Source: CAADGN01 sp035443945 (GTDB lineage: Bacteria > Planctomycetota > Phycisphaerae > Phycisphaerales > UBA1924). Taken from it: 64,000 nucleotides of DNA. Numbering within the stretch: position 1 is the first letter of the stretch; each line of letters opens with the position of its first letter. The position numbers and the translations under genes were made by a program. Below are positions 23,795 to 33,235 of this stretch, one piece after another. The notes beneath the pieces are model-generated. The model made no database searches and was not told the origin of the DNA. It saw only the letters and a list, made by a program, of their open reading frames with translations. The DNA is taken from NCBI GenBank assembly GCA_035443945.1, contig DAOMNQ010000008.1:1-64000 (forward strand). Reading direction: 5' to 3'.

Positions 23795-25825
23795 ATGCGA
23801 TCCATCTCTCCCCGCGCCATCACCCGGTCATTCCTGATCGTCCTGTGCCTCACGACCCTCGCCGGCGTCGGTTGTCAGGCCACGTGCCGCGCCTGCCGCG
23901 ACGCCGACACCGGCAGGTCGGGAGCAGCCGCCACGCTCGCCGCGCCCGTCGCTGAATACGCGGTCGTCAACGGCGAACAGGTCCCCGTCCCTCAGATCCC
24001 GATGGGCGACGAAGCTACCATCCGCGCCATCCTCGACGAAGGGATGAACCGCAATCAGGTCATGGCGCAGTTGACAACGCTCTGCGAGACCTTCGGCCCA
24101 CGCCTCACCGGCTCGACGGACCTCGAACGCGCCGCACGATGGGCTCGCGACCAGTTCGCTTCCTGGGGCCTGTCCAACGCGCACCTGCACGAGTGGGGCA
24201 GGGTCTCGATGCGCTTCGATCGGGGGCCTTCCGCCGCGATCGTCTACCGCCGCGTCGAGCGCGACGACGGCACCGTCACGCACGAGAAGATCCGAGACCT
24301 CGCCGGTTTCACCACGCTCGCGTGGACGCCGGGCACCGATGGCGCCGTCCGCGGCCCGGTCGTTCGCATGCCCACGTCGGAGGACGAGTTCGAGGCCGTC
24401 GAGGACTCACTTGCCGGCGCTTGGGTCATCATCTCGCCCGAGCAATCCGGCCGCCGCGGAATCCGCGGCGCTCCCGGGCGAGTCTCCGCCCGGTATTCGG
24501 CCCGTGTCGAGGCACGCCAGAACATCGCCACACGCGCGGAGGCGCCGCCGCCGGACGCCGTCGCGGGCATTTGGTCCGGCCTCGTCACCGGCGAAGACCT
24601 CGGCGACGGGCTTGACATGCGCGTCGAGATCACGCGGCAGGACGACGGCACGCTCGCCGGCTCCTTCACCGTGCAGGACTTCTCCGCCGAACTCGAGGGC
24701 GTCACATTCGACCCGGCGACGGGCACGCTCTCCTATCGCAGCGTCAGCCCCGCCGGTGCATTCACCTCGACATGGACAATCGCCGGCAACGTGGCGGATG
24801 CCTCCTCGATCCTGGCGGATGATCCCGACGCCCGCTACCACGCCACGCTGTCGCGCGACGCCGGCGATGGTCCCTCGCTCCTCGAACGCGTCCTCCTCGC
24901 AGGCCCTCTCGGATTCGTCTCGTCCTCGGGCGACGAGCGCGTCTGGACCAACGCGGCCCCGGGATGGCGCGAGATGACACCGGACAAAGTCGCCCAGGAC
25001 ATCGAAGTCAACATCTCCGAGCCGGACTACGACTACATCAACTCCCGCCTGCACGACGGCGTCCCGATGGACATCGAGTTCGATCTCCCCCACACCTTCA
25101 CCCCCGGCCCCATCCCCGTCTACAACGTGATCGCCGAGATCCCAGGGACCGAGTTCCCCGACGAGGTCATCATCATCTCCGCCCACCTCGACTCGTGGAA
25201 CGGCCCCGGCTCGCAGGGCACGACCGACAACGGCACCGGATCGTCCGTCACGCTCGAAACCGCCCGCATCCTCGCCGCCGTCGGCGCGAAACCCAAGCGC
25301 ACCATCCGCTTCATCCTCTGGACCGGCGAGGAGCAGGGGCTGCTCGGCTCGCGGGCTTATGTCGAGTCACTCTCCCCCGAGGAACTCTCGAAGATTTCCG
25401 CGGTCTTTGTGGACGACGGCGGCACGAACTACCAGGGCGGCCTGCACGCCGTCGCGCCGATGCGCGACTTCCTCGCCGCCGCCACCGCACCGACCAACGG
25501 CCGCTTCTTCGACTCCTCCCGCGACACCTGGATGGACGTCAACGTGCGCGTCGAGGAGGCCATGCCCCGCGGCGGCGGGTCCGACCACGCCTCCTTCAAC
25601 CGCGTCGGCGTCCCCGGCTTCTTCTGGGACGAAATCGGCCGCGCCAACTACGGGCACGGCTGGCACACACAGTTCGACCGCCTCGACCTCGCAATCCCCG
25701 AGTACCTCGTGCAGTCCTCCACCAACTCCGCCATCACCGCCTACAACCTCGCCTGCGCCCCCACCCTCCTCCCACGCGCCGTGCAACCGACGCAGGAGGG
25801 ACAGCAGGCCGCGGCCGGAAACTGA
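23795..25825 (+). CDS. M28-family metallopeptidase lipoprotein
   Basis: 676 residues. A lipoprotein signal ends in LAGVGC (Cys about residue 27), so the protein is probably lipid-anchored. The zinc peptidase core has the two-metal ligand set: His464 (SAHLDSW), Asp478 (GTTDNGTG), the Glu pair 512-513 (TGEEQG), an Asp in FVDDGG near 540, and a His in GHGWHTQFD near 628. A PA-like region precedes it. A beta-rich insert of roughly 100 residues (about 265-365, GIWSGLVTGEDLGDGLDMRV onward) interrupts that region. It probably hydrolyses peptides in the periplasm or at the surface. A GGAG site lies before the ATG. Confidence 0.9.
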   Translation: MRSISPRAITRSFLIVLCLTTLAGVGCQATCRACRDADTGRSGAAATLAAPVAEYAVVNGEQVPVPQIPMGDEATIRAILDEGMNRNQVMAQLTTLCETFGPRLTGSTDLERAARWARDQFASWGLSNAHLHEWGRVSMRFDRGPSAAIVYRRVERDDGTVTHEKIRDLAGFTTLAWTPGTDGAVRGPVVRMPTSEDEFEAVEDSLAGAWVIISPEQSGRRGIRGAPGRVSARYSARVEARQNIATRAEAPPPDAVAGIWSGLVTGEDLGDGLDMRVEITRQDDGTLAGSFTVQDFSAELEGVTFDPATGTLSYRSVSPAGAFTSTWTIAGNVADASSILADDPDARYHATLSRDAGDGPSLLERVLLAGPLGFVSSSGDERVWTNAAPGWREMTPDKVAQDIEVNISEPDYDYINSRLHDGVPMDIEFDLPHTFTPGPIPVYNVIAEIPGTEFPDEVIIISAHLDSWNGPGSQGTTDNGTGSSVTLETARILAAVGAKPKRTIRFILWTGEEQGLLGSRAYVESLSPEELSKISAVFVDDGGTNYQGGLHAVAPMRDFLAAATAPTNGRFFDSSRDTWMDVNVRVEEAMPRGGGSDHASFNRVGVPGFFWDEIGRANYGHGWHTQFDRLDLAIPEYLVQSSTNSAITAYNLACAPTLLPRAVQPTQEGQQAAAGN

Positions 25826-25880
25826 CCGCTCGACCGAAGAGCCACTTCCACGACCCGCCCGTTTCCCGTACACTCCCCGC

Positions 25881-26945
25881 ATGGCCACGGAACGGCTCGT
25901 CACCGCCCAGCAGCAGCCCGAGGATGATGTCGCGTCGAACGTGCTGCGCCCCTCGCGGATCGACGAGTACGTCGGCCAGGCCGACCTGCTCGAACGCCTC
26001 CGCATCACCATCGAGGCCGTCAAGACCCGCGCCGCCGCCGGTCCTGCCTCGCCCGAAGCCATGGAGCACGTGCTGCTCCACGGCCCGCCGGGACTGGGCA
26101 AGACCACACTCGCCCACGTCATCGGCAACGAGATGGGCTCGCGCGTCTACGTCACCAGCGGCCCCGCCCTCGCCCGCGGCACCGATCTCGTCGCCGCCCT
26201 GACTCGCCTGCACCAGGGTGACGTCCTGTTCATCGACGAAATCCACCGCCTCCCAGTCGCCGTCGAGGAGTTCATCTACCCGGCGATGGAGGACTTCCGC
26301 ATCGACGTCACCGTCGATAGCGGCTTGCACGCGCGCACCGTGCAGATCCGCTGCAAGCCTTTCACCCTCATCGGCGCGACGACGCGGGCAGGCCTCCTCT
26401 CCGCCCCGCTCCGCTCCCGCTTCGGCCTCGTCCACCACCTCCGCTACTACTCCCCCGACGAACTCCTGACCATTCTCGAACGCACCTGCCGCGTGCTCGC
26501 CGTTCACGCTCCGTCCGCCGCCGCACTGACCACCATCGCCTCACGCTCGCGCGGCACGCCCCGCATCGCCAACCGCCTCCTCCGCCGCGTCCGCGACTAC
26601 GCGCAGGTGCGAGCCGACGGCACGATCACGCCCGACCTCGTGGACGAGGCTCTCGCCCTCGAAGGCGTCGATGCACTCGGCCTCGACGAACTCGACCGCG
26701 CCTACCTCCGCGTCATCGGCTCGGTCTACGAGGGCGGGCCCGTCGGCCTGGAGACCGTCGCCGCGACCATGAACGAGGACGCCGGCACGCTCGAAGACGT
26801 TGTCGAGCCGTACCTGCTCCAGATCGGCTTCCTCGCCCGCACCCGCCGAGGTCGCACCCTCACCCGCGCCGGAGCGTCCCACCTCGGCATCGAACTGAAG
26901 CCCTCCGCCGCGAGCGTCGAGGCCGAACTCTTCAACGCGGAGTGA
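25881..26945 (+). CDS. ruvB: Holliday junction branch-migration ATPase RuvB
   Basis: 354 residues. Walker A (GPPGLGKTT, residues 68-76), Walker B (LFIDEIHRL), sensor GATTRAGLLSAPLRSRFG and the arginine-finger region are present. The C-terminal winged helix includes VGLETVAATMNEDAGTLEDV and ends with GFLARTRRGR. With RuvA it drives branch migration for RuvC. ruvA and ruvC are not adjacent. The longer in-frame extension upstream is inside the M28 gene and is rejected. Confidence 0.97.
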   Translation: MATERLVTAQQQPEDDVASNVLRPSRIDEYVGQADLLERLRITIEAVKTRAAAGPASPEAMEHVLLHGPPGLGKTTLAHVIGNEMGSRVYVTSGPALARGTDLVAALTRLHQGDVLFIDEIHRLPVAVEEFIYPAMEDFRIDVTVDSGLHARTVQIRCKPFTLIGATTRAGLLSAPLRSRFGLVHHLRYYSPDELLTILERTCRVLAVHAPSAAALTTIASRSRGTPRIANRLLRRVRDYAQVRADGTITPDLVDEALALEGVDALGLDELDRAYLRVIGSVYEGGPVGLETVAATMNEDAGTLEDVVEPYLLQIGFLARTRRGRTLTRAGASHLGIELKPSAASVEAELFNAE

Positions 26946-26951
26946 CGGTCT

Positions 26952-28253
26952 TCAACCGACCGCCGCCATCAACTTTCGGGCCATCCGATCGGCGAAGAGG
27001 AACCCGTCATCCGTGGGTCGCCATCGCCCGTTCGCGGCCTCAAGCCACCCGAGCGCAATGAGCCGCGCAGCCCCGCCCTCCAGCCGCTCCGCCGATTCGC
27101 CGCTGATCGCGCGTGCCTCCGCAAGTACCCCGGCCGCATCGACGCCCTCCGCGATGCGCACCCCGGTCATCAGCCGCTCCGCGAGCAGCCGGCGAGCGTC
27201 CGGCTCCTCGGCATCCGTCGCCAGCCCCATCGGCTCCGTCCACCCGAGATAGTCGTCCAGGCGCGGCACGTTCCGCCACCGCCGGCTCCCGCCCGCCGGA
27301 TCAAGCACGTGCGACGCGGCCGACGGACCCACCCCGATCCACTGCTCCTGCCGCCAGTACGCGAGGTTGTGCCGACACTCCGCGCCCGGCGCGGCGAAGT
27401 TGCTGACCTCGTACCGGGCCAGTCCCGCGTCGCGCCGGGCGGCCGTCCACCGCATCATCTCCGCCTCGGTCTCCTCCTCGATCGGCTCGAACTCGCCCCG
27501 GCGCATCCGCGCCGTCATCGCCGTGTTCGGCTCGTAGGTCAGCGCGTAGCACGACAGGTGCGTCGTCCCCAGTCCGATCGCCCGCTCGACGTCCCTCTCC
27601 CACTCGGCGTGCGTCTGCCCCGGCACGCCGAAGATCAGGTCCACCGACTGTCTGGCGATGCCCGCCTTGCGCGCCGCATCGACCGCCCGCGCCACGTTCC
27701 CCGGATCGTGCCGGCGTTCGAGCGTCCGCAGATGCCGCATCTCGAACGACTGCGCCCCGACACTGACGCGGTTGACCCCCCCGGCCGCCAGCGCGGCCAT
27801 CAGCCCCTCGCTCGCCGTCTCGGGGTTGCACTCGACGGTGAACTCCCCCTTCCCCGCCGCGATCATCCCCGTAGCGAACAGCCGATGGAGCGAGGAAAGG
27901 ACACGCTCCCACAGGTCGATTCGCAACAGGCTCGGCGTCCCGCCCCCGACGAAAACCGTCCGGAGCGGCACGCCCGCGAACCACGGCGCGACGCCCTCCA
28001 TCTCCTGGATCAGCCGGTCCACGAACGCCGCCTGCCGGTCGCGGGTGTCCACGAGACTGTAGAAATCGCAGTAGTGGCACTTGTGCGAGCAGAACGGGAT
28101 ATGGACGTAGAGCGACCCCACCCCCCGCCACCCGGCGGGCACCGACCACAGGGGGTGGGCCGAGGGGCGCTCGCGTTGCGGGAGGACGGTCAGCACGGTA
28201 TGGTGGTCGGCGAATCCCGGGGGCAGGCTGCCCGTGGCCGGGGACCCATTCAC
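26952..28253 (-). CDS. hemW: Radical SAM protein HemW (coproporphyrinogen oxidase-like)
   Basis: 433 residues. The radical SAM cluster motif is CSHKCHYCDF (Cys55, Cys59, Cys62) in the CxxxCxxC spacing, followed by TVFVGGGTPSLL and a SVGAQSFEMRHL segment. The C-terminal HemW domain (AYWRQEQWIGVGPSAASH) indicates HemW, a heme-trafficking paralogue of HemN, not a true oxidase. About 45 Pro-rich residues precede the conserved SLYVHIPFC start, so translation may begin later. It converges on ruvB with only 6 bases between the stops. Confidence 0.9.
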   Translation of the reverse strand: MNGSPATGSLPPGFADHHTVLTVLPQRERPSAHPLWSVPAGWRGVGSLYVHIPFCSHKCHYCDFYSLVDTRDRQAAFVDRLIQEMEGVAPWFAGVPLRTVFVGGGTPSLLRIDLWERVLSSLHRLFATGMIAAGKGEFTVECNPETASEGLMAALAAGGVNRVSVGAQSFEMRHLRTLERRHDPGNVARAVDAARKAGIARQSVDLIFGVPGQTHAEWERDVERAIGLGTTHLSCYALTYEPNTAMTARMRRGEFEPIEEETEAEMMRWTAARRDAGLARYEVSNFAAPGAECRHNLAYWRQEQWIGVGPSAASHVLDPAGGSRRWRNVPRLDDYLGWTEPMGLATDAEEPDARRLLAERLMTGVRIAEGVDAAGVLAEARAISGESAERLEGGAARLIALGWLEAANGRWRPTDDGFLFADRMARKLMAAVG

Positions 28254-28273
28254 GGAACAAGGATACGCCCCAC

Positions 28274-28741
28274 GTGAACGCTTCCCTCGTCCATGTCCGA
28301 TCCGACGGCCGCCAGCGGGAAATCCCGCTCAACCACCCCGTCACCCTCGTCGGCCGCCGGACCGACTGTCAACTCCGCATCCCGATCTCCAGCGTCTCAC
28401 GACGGCACTGTGAACTCCGCATGGCCGACGGCGGCCTGTACCTCCGCGACCTCGGCTCAAGCAACGGTACCTTCGTCAACGGCCACCGCCTCCAGGGCGA
28501 AGCCGAACTCACCCCGGGCGACCTCCTCTCGATCGGCTCGCTCGTGTTCGTCGTCCGCCTCGACGGCCATCCTCGCGCGATCGACGCTTCCGATGCCGCC
28601 AAGCGCGGCAAGCCCGCCCAGGCTCCCGGTGCCGCACCCTCCGCAATCCAGTCCGGGTTCGGCGCACCCTCCGCAGGGGACAGCAGCATCGACTTCGACT
28701 TCGACCTCGACGATGACGACGAGGAACAACCCTCGCTCTGA
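28274..28741 (+). CDS. FHA-domain protein
   Basis: 155 residues. The FHA fold occupies about 5-95, with the phosphothreonine-binding loops visible: GRR near 27, SSVSRRHCEL, and DLGSSNGTFVNGHRL. The C-terminal 60 residues are Ala/Pro-rich and end in an acidic run (DFDLDDDDEEQ). Such small FHA proteins read Ser/Thr-kinase signalling or organise complexes. It starts with GTG and is divergent from hemW by 20 bases. Confidence 0.88.
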   Translation: MNASLVHVRSDGRQREIPLNHPVTLVGRRTDCQLRIPISSVSRRHCELRMADGGLYLRDLGSSNGTFVNGHRLQGEAELTPGDLLSIGSLVFVVRLDGHPRAIDASDAAKRGKPAQAPGAAPSAIQSGFGAPSAGDSSIDFDFDLDDDDEEQPSL

Positions 28742-28820
28742 ACTCCGGTCAGTCTCAGGCACACGACCACGCCCGGGATGAGCAACGCAAACCCAGGGAC
28801 CGTCCGTCACGCACCCGCGA

Positions 28821-29024
28821 TCATGCCGCGTTTGCAGGGGGCACGTGCTTCTCCGCGGGTGCCCTTTGCTCCGCGGCCTTCGGCCCCGAACTCGCCTCTG
28901 GAATCCGGATGCGAGTCCCGCACGCCCGGCACTTGACCGTCTTGCCGCGAGCCTCGACCGGCACCGCGAGCACCTTCCGGCACACCAGGCTCGGGCACAT
29001 GATTCGGATGGTCTCTTCGCTCAT
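28821..29024 (-). CDS. Small zinc-ribbon protein
   Basis: 67 residues. Two Cys pairs, CPSLVC and CRAC, frame a short linker (RKVLAVPVEARGKTVK) in the style of planctomycete zinc-ribbon leaders. Here they stand alone with an Ala/Pro/Lys tail. Role unknown; nucleic-acid or protein binding is likely from the fold. It lies between the FHA gene (converging) and purA (divergent). Confidence 0.7.
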   Translation of the reverse strand: MSEETIRIMCPSLVCRKVLAVPVEARGKTVKCRACGTRIRIPEASSGPKAAEQRAPAEKHVPPANAA

Positions 29025-29211
29025 GTTCTCACCACCCCGGGGATTGACCCGCCAACCAATCGACCAAGGCCCAGTCCCCCTTCACTGACCGTCCTTGCTG
29101 GGCCGATCCGTCGATTGCATCGCGCCGTCTGTAACGACTGCAAGGGCTGCGCCGCGCGTGCCCCGGCCTATCGTTCGCCCGCTTCGCCCAGGCCCCCACC
29201 TCGAGCGCGAC

Positions 29212-30549
29212 ATGACCCTTTCTCCACAGCAGACCGGGAAGGCACCTCCCCGCACCGCCGCGGCCACCGCCGTCGTCGGCCTCCAGTGGGGCGACGAGGG
29301 CAAGGGCAAGGTCGTGGACCTCCTCGCCGCAGGGCACGACGCCGTCGTCCGCTACAACGGCGGCGCGAACGCGGGACACACCGTTGTCGTGAACGGCGAG
29401 CGGTTCGCCCTCCACCTCATCCCCTCAGGCATCCTCTACCCCGGCAAGACCGCCGTCATCGGCAACGGCGTCGTCGTCGATCCCGAGGCGCTCCTGCGCG
29501 AGATCGACGCGCTCAACGAACGCGGCATCGACACTTCGGGCCTCGTGCTCAGCAGCCGCGCCCACGTCGTCATGCCATACCACAAAGCTGAAGACGAACT
29601 GCGCGAGAGCGTGACCGCCGGCACGCCGGCCGACCCCGCTCGCGTCGTCATCGGCACCACGAAGCGCGGCATCGGACCCTGCTACGCCGAGAAGTGCCAG
29701 CGATCCACCGCCGTTCGCGTCGCCGACCTGCTCCGGCCGGACACGCTCCGCGAGCGCGTCGATGCCGCATGCCGTCTGAAGAGCCACCTGCTCGCCGACC
29801 GCGCTCCCGACGCCGTGGACGCCGCGGCCATCGCCGACCGCATGGCCGCCTGCGGCCGACGGCTCGCGCCCATCGTGCGCGATACGACCTGGCTCCTGCA
29901 CGACCTGCTCGCCGAGGGCAAGCGCCTCCTGTTCGAGGGCGGGAACGCCACGCTCCTCGACGTGGACCACGGGACCTACCCGTTCGTCACGTCCTCCTCC
30001 GCGTCCGCGCTCGGCATCGGGCCGGGCACAGGGGTGCCGCCCCAGCGGATCGGGCGGGTCGTCGGCATCATGAAGGCCTACTCAACCCGCGTCGGCGCGG
30101 GACCCATGCCCACCGAACTCCTCGACGAGACCGGCAATCGCATCCGCGAGCGCGGACGTGAGTACGGCACCACGACCGGCCGCCCGCGCCGATGCGGATG
30201 GCTCGACCTCGTCGCCCTCCGCTATGCCGCGGCCATCAACGGCACGACCGAACTCGCGGTCATGCTCTTCGACGTGCTCGCGGGATTTGACTCACTCAAT
30301 GTCTGCACCGCTTACGAAATCGACTGCGAACGCACCGACCGATTCACCCCCGACGGCGTCGACCTCGCCCGCGCACGCCCCGTCTACCAGCGATTCCACG
30401 GCTTCAAGGAGGAGATCGGTTCGGCTAGACGCCTCGACGAACTCCCCGCCCCGGCCCGGAAATACCTCGACTTCGTCACCGAATACGTCCGAGTCCCCCT
30501 CTCGATCGTGAGCCTCGGGCCGGACCGGGCGCAAACCATCGTTCTCTGA
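29212..30549 (+). CDS. purA: Adenylosuccinate synthetase
   Basis: 445 residues. It makes adenylosuccinate from IMP, Asp and GTP in AMP synthesis. The GTP-binding GDEGKGKVVD (about 27-36), NGGANAGHTV, GTTKRGIGPCYAEK and AYSTRVGAGPMPTEL are diagnostic. The ATG at 29212 gives a normal length. The C-terminal half keeps TTGRPRRCGWLDLVALRYA. Confidence 0.97.
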   Translation: MTLSPQQTGKAPPRTAAATAVVGLQWGDEGKGKVVDLLAAGHDAVVRYNGGANAGHTVVVNGERFALHLIPSGILYPGKTAVIGNGVVVDPEALLREIDALNERGIDTSGLVLSSRAHVVMPYHKAEDELRESVTAGTPADPARVVIGTTKRGIGPCYAEKCQRSTAVRVADLLRPDTLRERVDAACRLKSHLLADRAPDAVDAAAIADRMAACGRRLAPIVRDTTWLLHDLLAEGKRLLFEGGNATLLDVDHGTYPFVTSSSASALGIGPGTGVPPQRIGRVVGIMKAYSTRVGAGPMPTELLDETGNRIRERGREYGTTTGRPRRCGWLDLVALRYAAAINGTTELAVMLFDVLAGFDSLNVCTAYEIDCERTDRFTPDGVDLARARPVYQRFHGFKEEIGSARRLDELPAPARKYLDFVTEYVRVPLSIVSLGPDRAQTIVL

Positions 30550-30619
30550 CCGTCGCGAGCCGTCGGCGAACGATCCATGCCCGCCCGTCGTACTCTCTGC
30601 GAGCCTCGGGAGCAGCACC

Positions 30620-31483
30620 GTGCCGAACCACGTCGCGGAGACCGTCGAGACGCCCGCTCCGTCGCCCGTGCGCCTCGACGACGCCGACCGCGCTGCGCTC
30701 GACCGCATCAGGCGCATCAACCCCCGAGCGAACCCGCTCGAACGGCTCCCCGATGTCCGTCCGGCCCGCCTCCCCCGCCACGTCGCCATCATCATGGACG
30801 GCAACGGACGCTGGGCCGAGCAGCGCGGCTTCCCCCGCATCTTCGGCCACCGCAACGGCGCAGCCGCGGTACGCGAAACAATCGCCGAGTGCGGCCGACT
30901 CGGGATCGAGGCTCTCACCCTCTTCAGTTTCTCCAGCGAGAACTGGCGACGACCCTCCGACGAGATCGAAGCCCTCATGCGCCTCTGCGTCATGTACCTC
31001 GAAGGCGAACGCGACGCCCTCGTCCGCGAGAATCTGCGCCTCCGCGTCATCGGCAGGCGCGAAGGCCTCCCCGAAGAGGTCGTCTCCGCCATCAGCGCAG
31101 TCGAAACCGCGACCGCTCACCTGACCGGGCCCACGCTCTGCCTCGCCATCAACTACGGCTCGCGTGCCGAGATCGTCGACGCGACCCGTGCCCTCGCCCG
31201 CCGCGTCCGAGCCGGCGAACTCGACCCGGAGGACATCGACGAGTCCGCCTTCGAGGCCGCGCTCGGCACCGTCGGCCTTCCCGAGCCGGACCTGCTCATC
31301 CGCACCGCGGGCGAGATGCGCCTGAGCAACTTCCTCCTCTGGCAACTCAGTTACGCCGAGTTCTACGTCACCGACGTGTTCTGGCCCGACTTCGATACCG
31401 CACGGTTCCACGCGGCCATCCGAGAGTTCGCCCGCCGAGGCCGGCGGTTCGGCGGCCTTGCCCACGGCCCCGCTCCGGACTGA
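30620..31483 (+). CDS. uppS: Isoprenyl transferase (undecaprenyl diphosphate synthase)
   Basis: 287 residues. The cis-prenyltransferase motif HVAIIMDGNGRWAEQRG (catalytic Asp60), SFSSENWRRP, and the C-terminal LLIRTAGEMRLSNFLLWQ are present. It makes the polyprenyl carrier for envelope glycans. An extra ~50-residue N-terminus (ADRAALDRIRRINPRANPLE) precedes the fold. It starts with GTG and is followed 15 bases later by cdsA, the usual pair. Confidence 0.95.
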   Translation: MPNHVAETVETPAPSPVRLDDADRAALDRIRRINPRANPLERLPDVRPARLPRHVAIIMDGNGRWAEQRGFPRIFGHRNGAAAVRETIAECGRLGIEALTLFSFSSENWRRPSDEIEALMRLCVMYLEGERDALVRENLRLRVIGRREGLPEEVVSAISAVETATAHLTGPTLCLAINYGSRAEIVDATRALARRVRAGELDPEDIDESAFEAALGTVGLPEPDLLIRTAGEMRLSNFLLWQLSYAEFYVTDVFWPDFDTARFHAAIREFARRGRRFGGLAHGPAPD

Positions 31484-31498
31484 GCCTTCCCCGCTACA

Positions 31499-32431
31499 GT
31501 GCCCGCCGTGCTCCAGCAGCGGCTCCTCTTCGGCCCCCTCATGGTTGCCCTCCTCGTCGCGGGACTCGCGCTCGATGAGTGGGTCAATGACCTCCCGCTC
31601 CCGGACGGGCTTGCGAACCTCCTCGGCCATCAGACCGCACCGCCAGGCGTCGTGATCTTCTTCGCCGTCGTTCCCCTGAGTTGGCTCGCCGCCATCGAAC
31701 TCGCCGCGATCCTCCGCGCCAACGGCATCCAGGCCTCCGCCCGTGTGAGTGCCGCCGCCGCCCTCGTCGGCCTCGCCGTCTCCTGCCTCGTCCCCAGCGA
31801 GGCGGACGCCGTCGCGAGCGTTGCCACGGTCTCCTCCGCGGCCGTCGTCGTGCTCGTCGGCTCCCTGCTCTTCTTCTCTCGCCACCAGAGTTTCGAGGGT
31901 GTCGTCGCGGCGGCGGGCGGGACGCTGCTCGCCTTTGTCTACCTCGGCCTCATGTTCGGCTTCGTGCTTGCCCTTCGCCGCGAGCATTCCGTCTGGACCA
32001 TCTTGTGGGTGTTGATGACCACCAAGTCCTGCGACATCGGAGCCTATTTCGTCGGCCGGGCCGTCGGCCGCCACAAACTCATCCGCTGGCTCAGCCCCGG
32101 CAAAACCTGGGAGGGACTGGCCGGCGGCGTCGCACTCAGCGCCGCGGTCGGCACCCTCGGGGCCTGGGCGCTCGCGTCGGCCGGCATCCCGGGCGGGCCT
32201 GGCCTCATCATCGGCGCAATCGCCGGTGTCGCCTTCGGCCTCCTCGGACAGGTCGGCGACCTCCTCGCCAGCCTCCTCAAACGAGACGCCGGAATGAAGG
32301 ACTCCGGACAATCCCTGCCGGGCTTCGGCGGCATCCTCGACGTGCTCGACTCGCCCCTGCTGGTCATGCCCGCCGCGTACTGGATTCTCCGTTTCGCGCC
32401 CGCGGCGGAATTGTCTATCCCCCCCGGCTAG
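31499..32431 (+). CDS. cdsA: Phosphatidate cytidylyltransferase
   Basis: 310 residues with about eight membrane segments. It makes CDP-diacylglycerol for phospholipid synthesis. The C-terminal signature is KRDAGMKDSGQSLPGFGGIL followed by DVLDS; the Arg of the common DRLDS is Val here. The start is GTG, with a second GTG three codons later. It is cotranscribed with uppS by position. Confidence 0.92.
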   Translation: MPAVLQQRLLFGPLMVALLVAGLALDEWVNDLPLPDGLANLLGHQTAPPGVVIFFAVVPLSWLAAIELAAILRANGIQASARVSAAAALVGLAVSCLVPSEADAVASVATVSSAAVVVLVGSLLFFSRHQSFEGVVAAAGGTLLAFVYLGLMFGFVLALRREHSVWTILWVLMTTKSCDIGAYFVGRAVGRHKLIRWLSPGKTWEGLAGGVALSAAVGTLGAWALASAGIPGGPGLIIGAIAGVAFGLLGQVGDLLASLLKRDAGMKDSGQSLPGFGGILDVLDSPLLVMPAAYWILRFAPAAELSIPPG

Positions 32432-32464
32432 ACTCAAGGCGTGAGCGCTCCCCGGGAGGGATCG

Positions 32465-33226
32465 ATGGACGACGTGACGGCCCGCCTTCTCCGCGTCTTC
32501 CAGGCAGACAGGCAACTCGCGGGACTCCAGAGCAGACTCCGCGCCGCCGAGGCCTTCCACACCGAGCAGGTCCGCCAACTCGCACACATCAGGGCAAAGG
32601 CCGAGTCGGTCGGCACGCAGTCACGCCAACTCGCGGCGACCGCGGGCAACCTCGAGAACGAGATCCGGTCGCTCGACGAGCGCATCGAGCACCTGCGCGC
32701 CCAGATGAACGAGGCCCGCACGAACAAGGAGTACAAGGCGCTCCTGACCGAGGTCAACACCCACAAGGCCGACCGCGAGCGCATCGAGGAAGAGGCCCTC
32801 GGGCACATGACTCGGATCGACGAACTCAAGGCCCAACTGGCCGAACTCGCCGCCCAGGAGGCGGAGCGGGAGAAGGTCCGCAAGGTCGCCGAGTCCGAAC
32901 GCGACGCCCGCGCGGCTGAGATCAAGGACCGCGTCGAACAAGTCAAGGCCGAACGCGACAGCCTCTCACGCGAGGTTCCGCGCGACGTCATGGCCATGTA
33001 CACACGCCTCCTCGAACTCCGCGACGAGGAGGCCATGGCCGCACTCGAAATCGCCGACCGCAAACGCCACGAATATACCTGCGGGGCCTGCATGATGAGC
33101 CTCCCGATGGAGATCGCCATCTCCCTCCTCGGCGGCAAACTCACCCTGTGCCCCAACTGCCAGTGCATCCTGTACCTCACGCCCGAGACCGCCGGCGCGA
33201 TCACGCCCGCCTCCTCGAAGCGGTAA
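32465..33226 (+). CDS. Coiled-coil protein with C4 zinc ribbon (CdsZ/DUF164 type)
   Basis: 253 residues. A long antiparallel coiled coil fills about 15-195 (NLENEIRSLDERIEHLRAQM, EARTNKEYKALLTEVNTHK). A C-terminal C4 zinc ribbon follows (YTCGACMMSL, then TLCPNCQCILY). The NKEYKALL motif is typical of this family, which is linked to nucleic-acid or ribosome-related roles not firmly defined. The ATG at 32465 has GGGAGGG upstream, so the earlier GTG at 32441 is rejected. Confidence 0.9.
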   Translation: MDDVTARLLRVFQADRQLAGLQSRLRAAEAFHTEQVRQLAHIRAKAESVGTQSRQLAATAGNLENEIRSLDERIEHLRAQMNEARTNKEYKALLTEVNTHKADRERIEEEALGHMTRIDELKAQLAELAAQEAEREKVRKVAESERDARAAEIKDRVEQVKAERDSLSREVPRDVMAMYTRLLELRDEEAMAALEIADRKRHEYTCGACMMSLPMEIAISLLGGKLTLCPNCQCILYLTPETAGAITPASSKR

Positions 33227-33235
33227 TCTGGCCGC

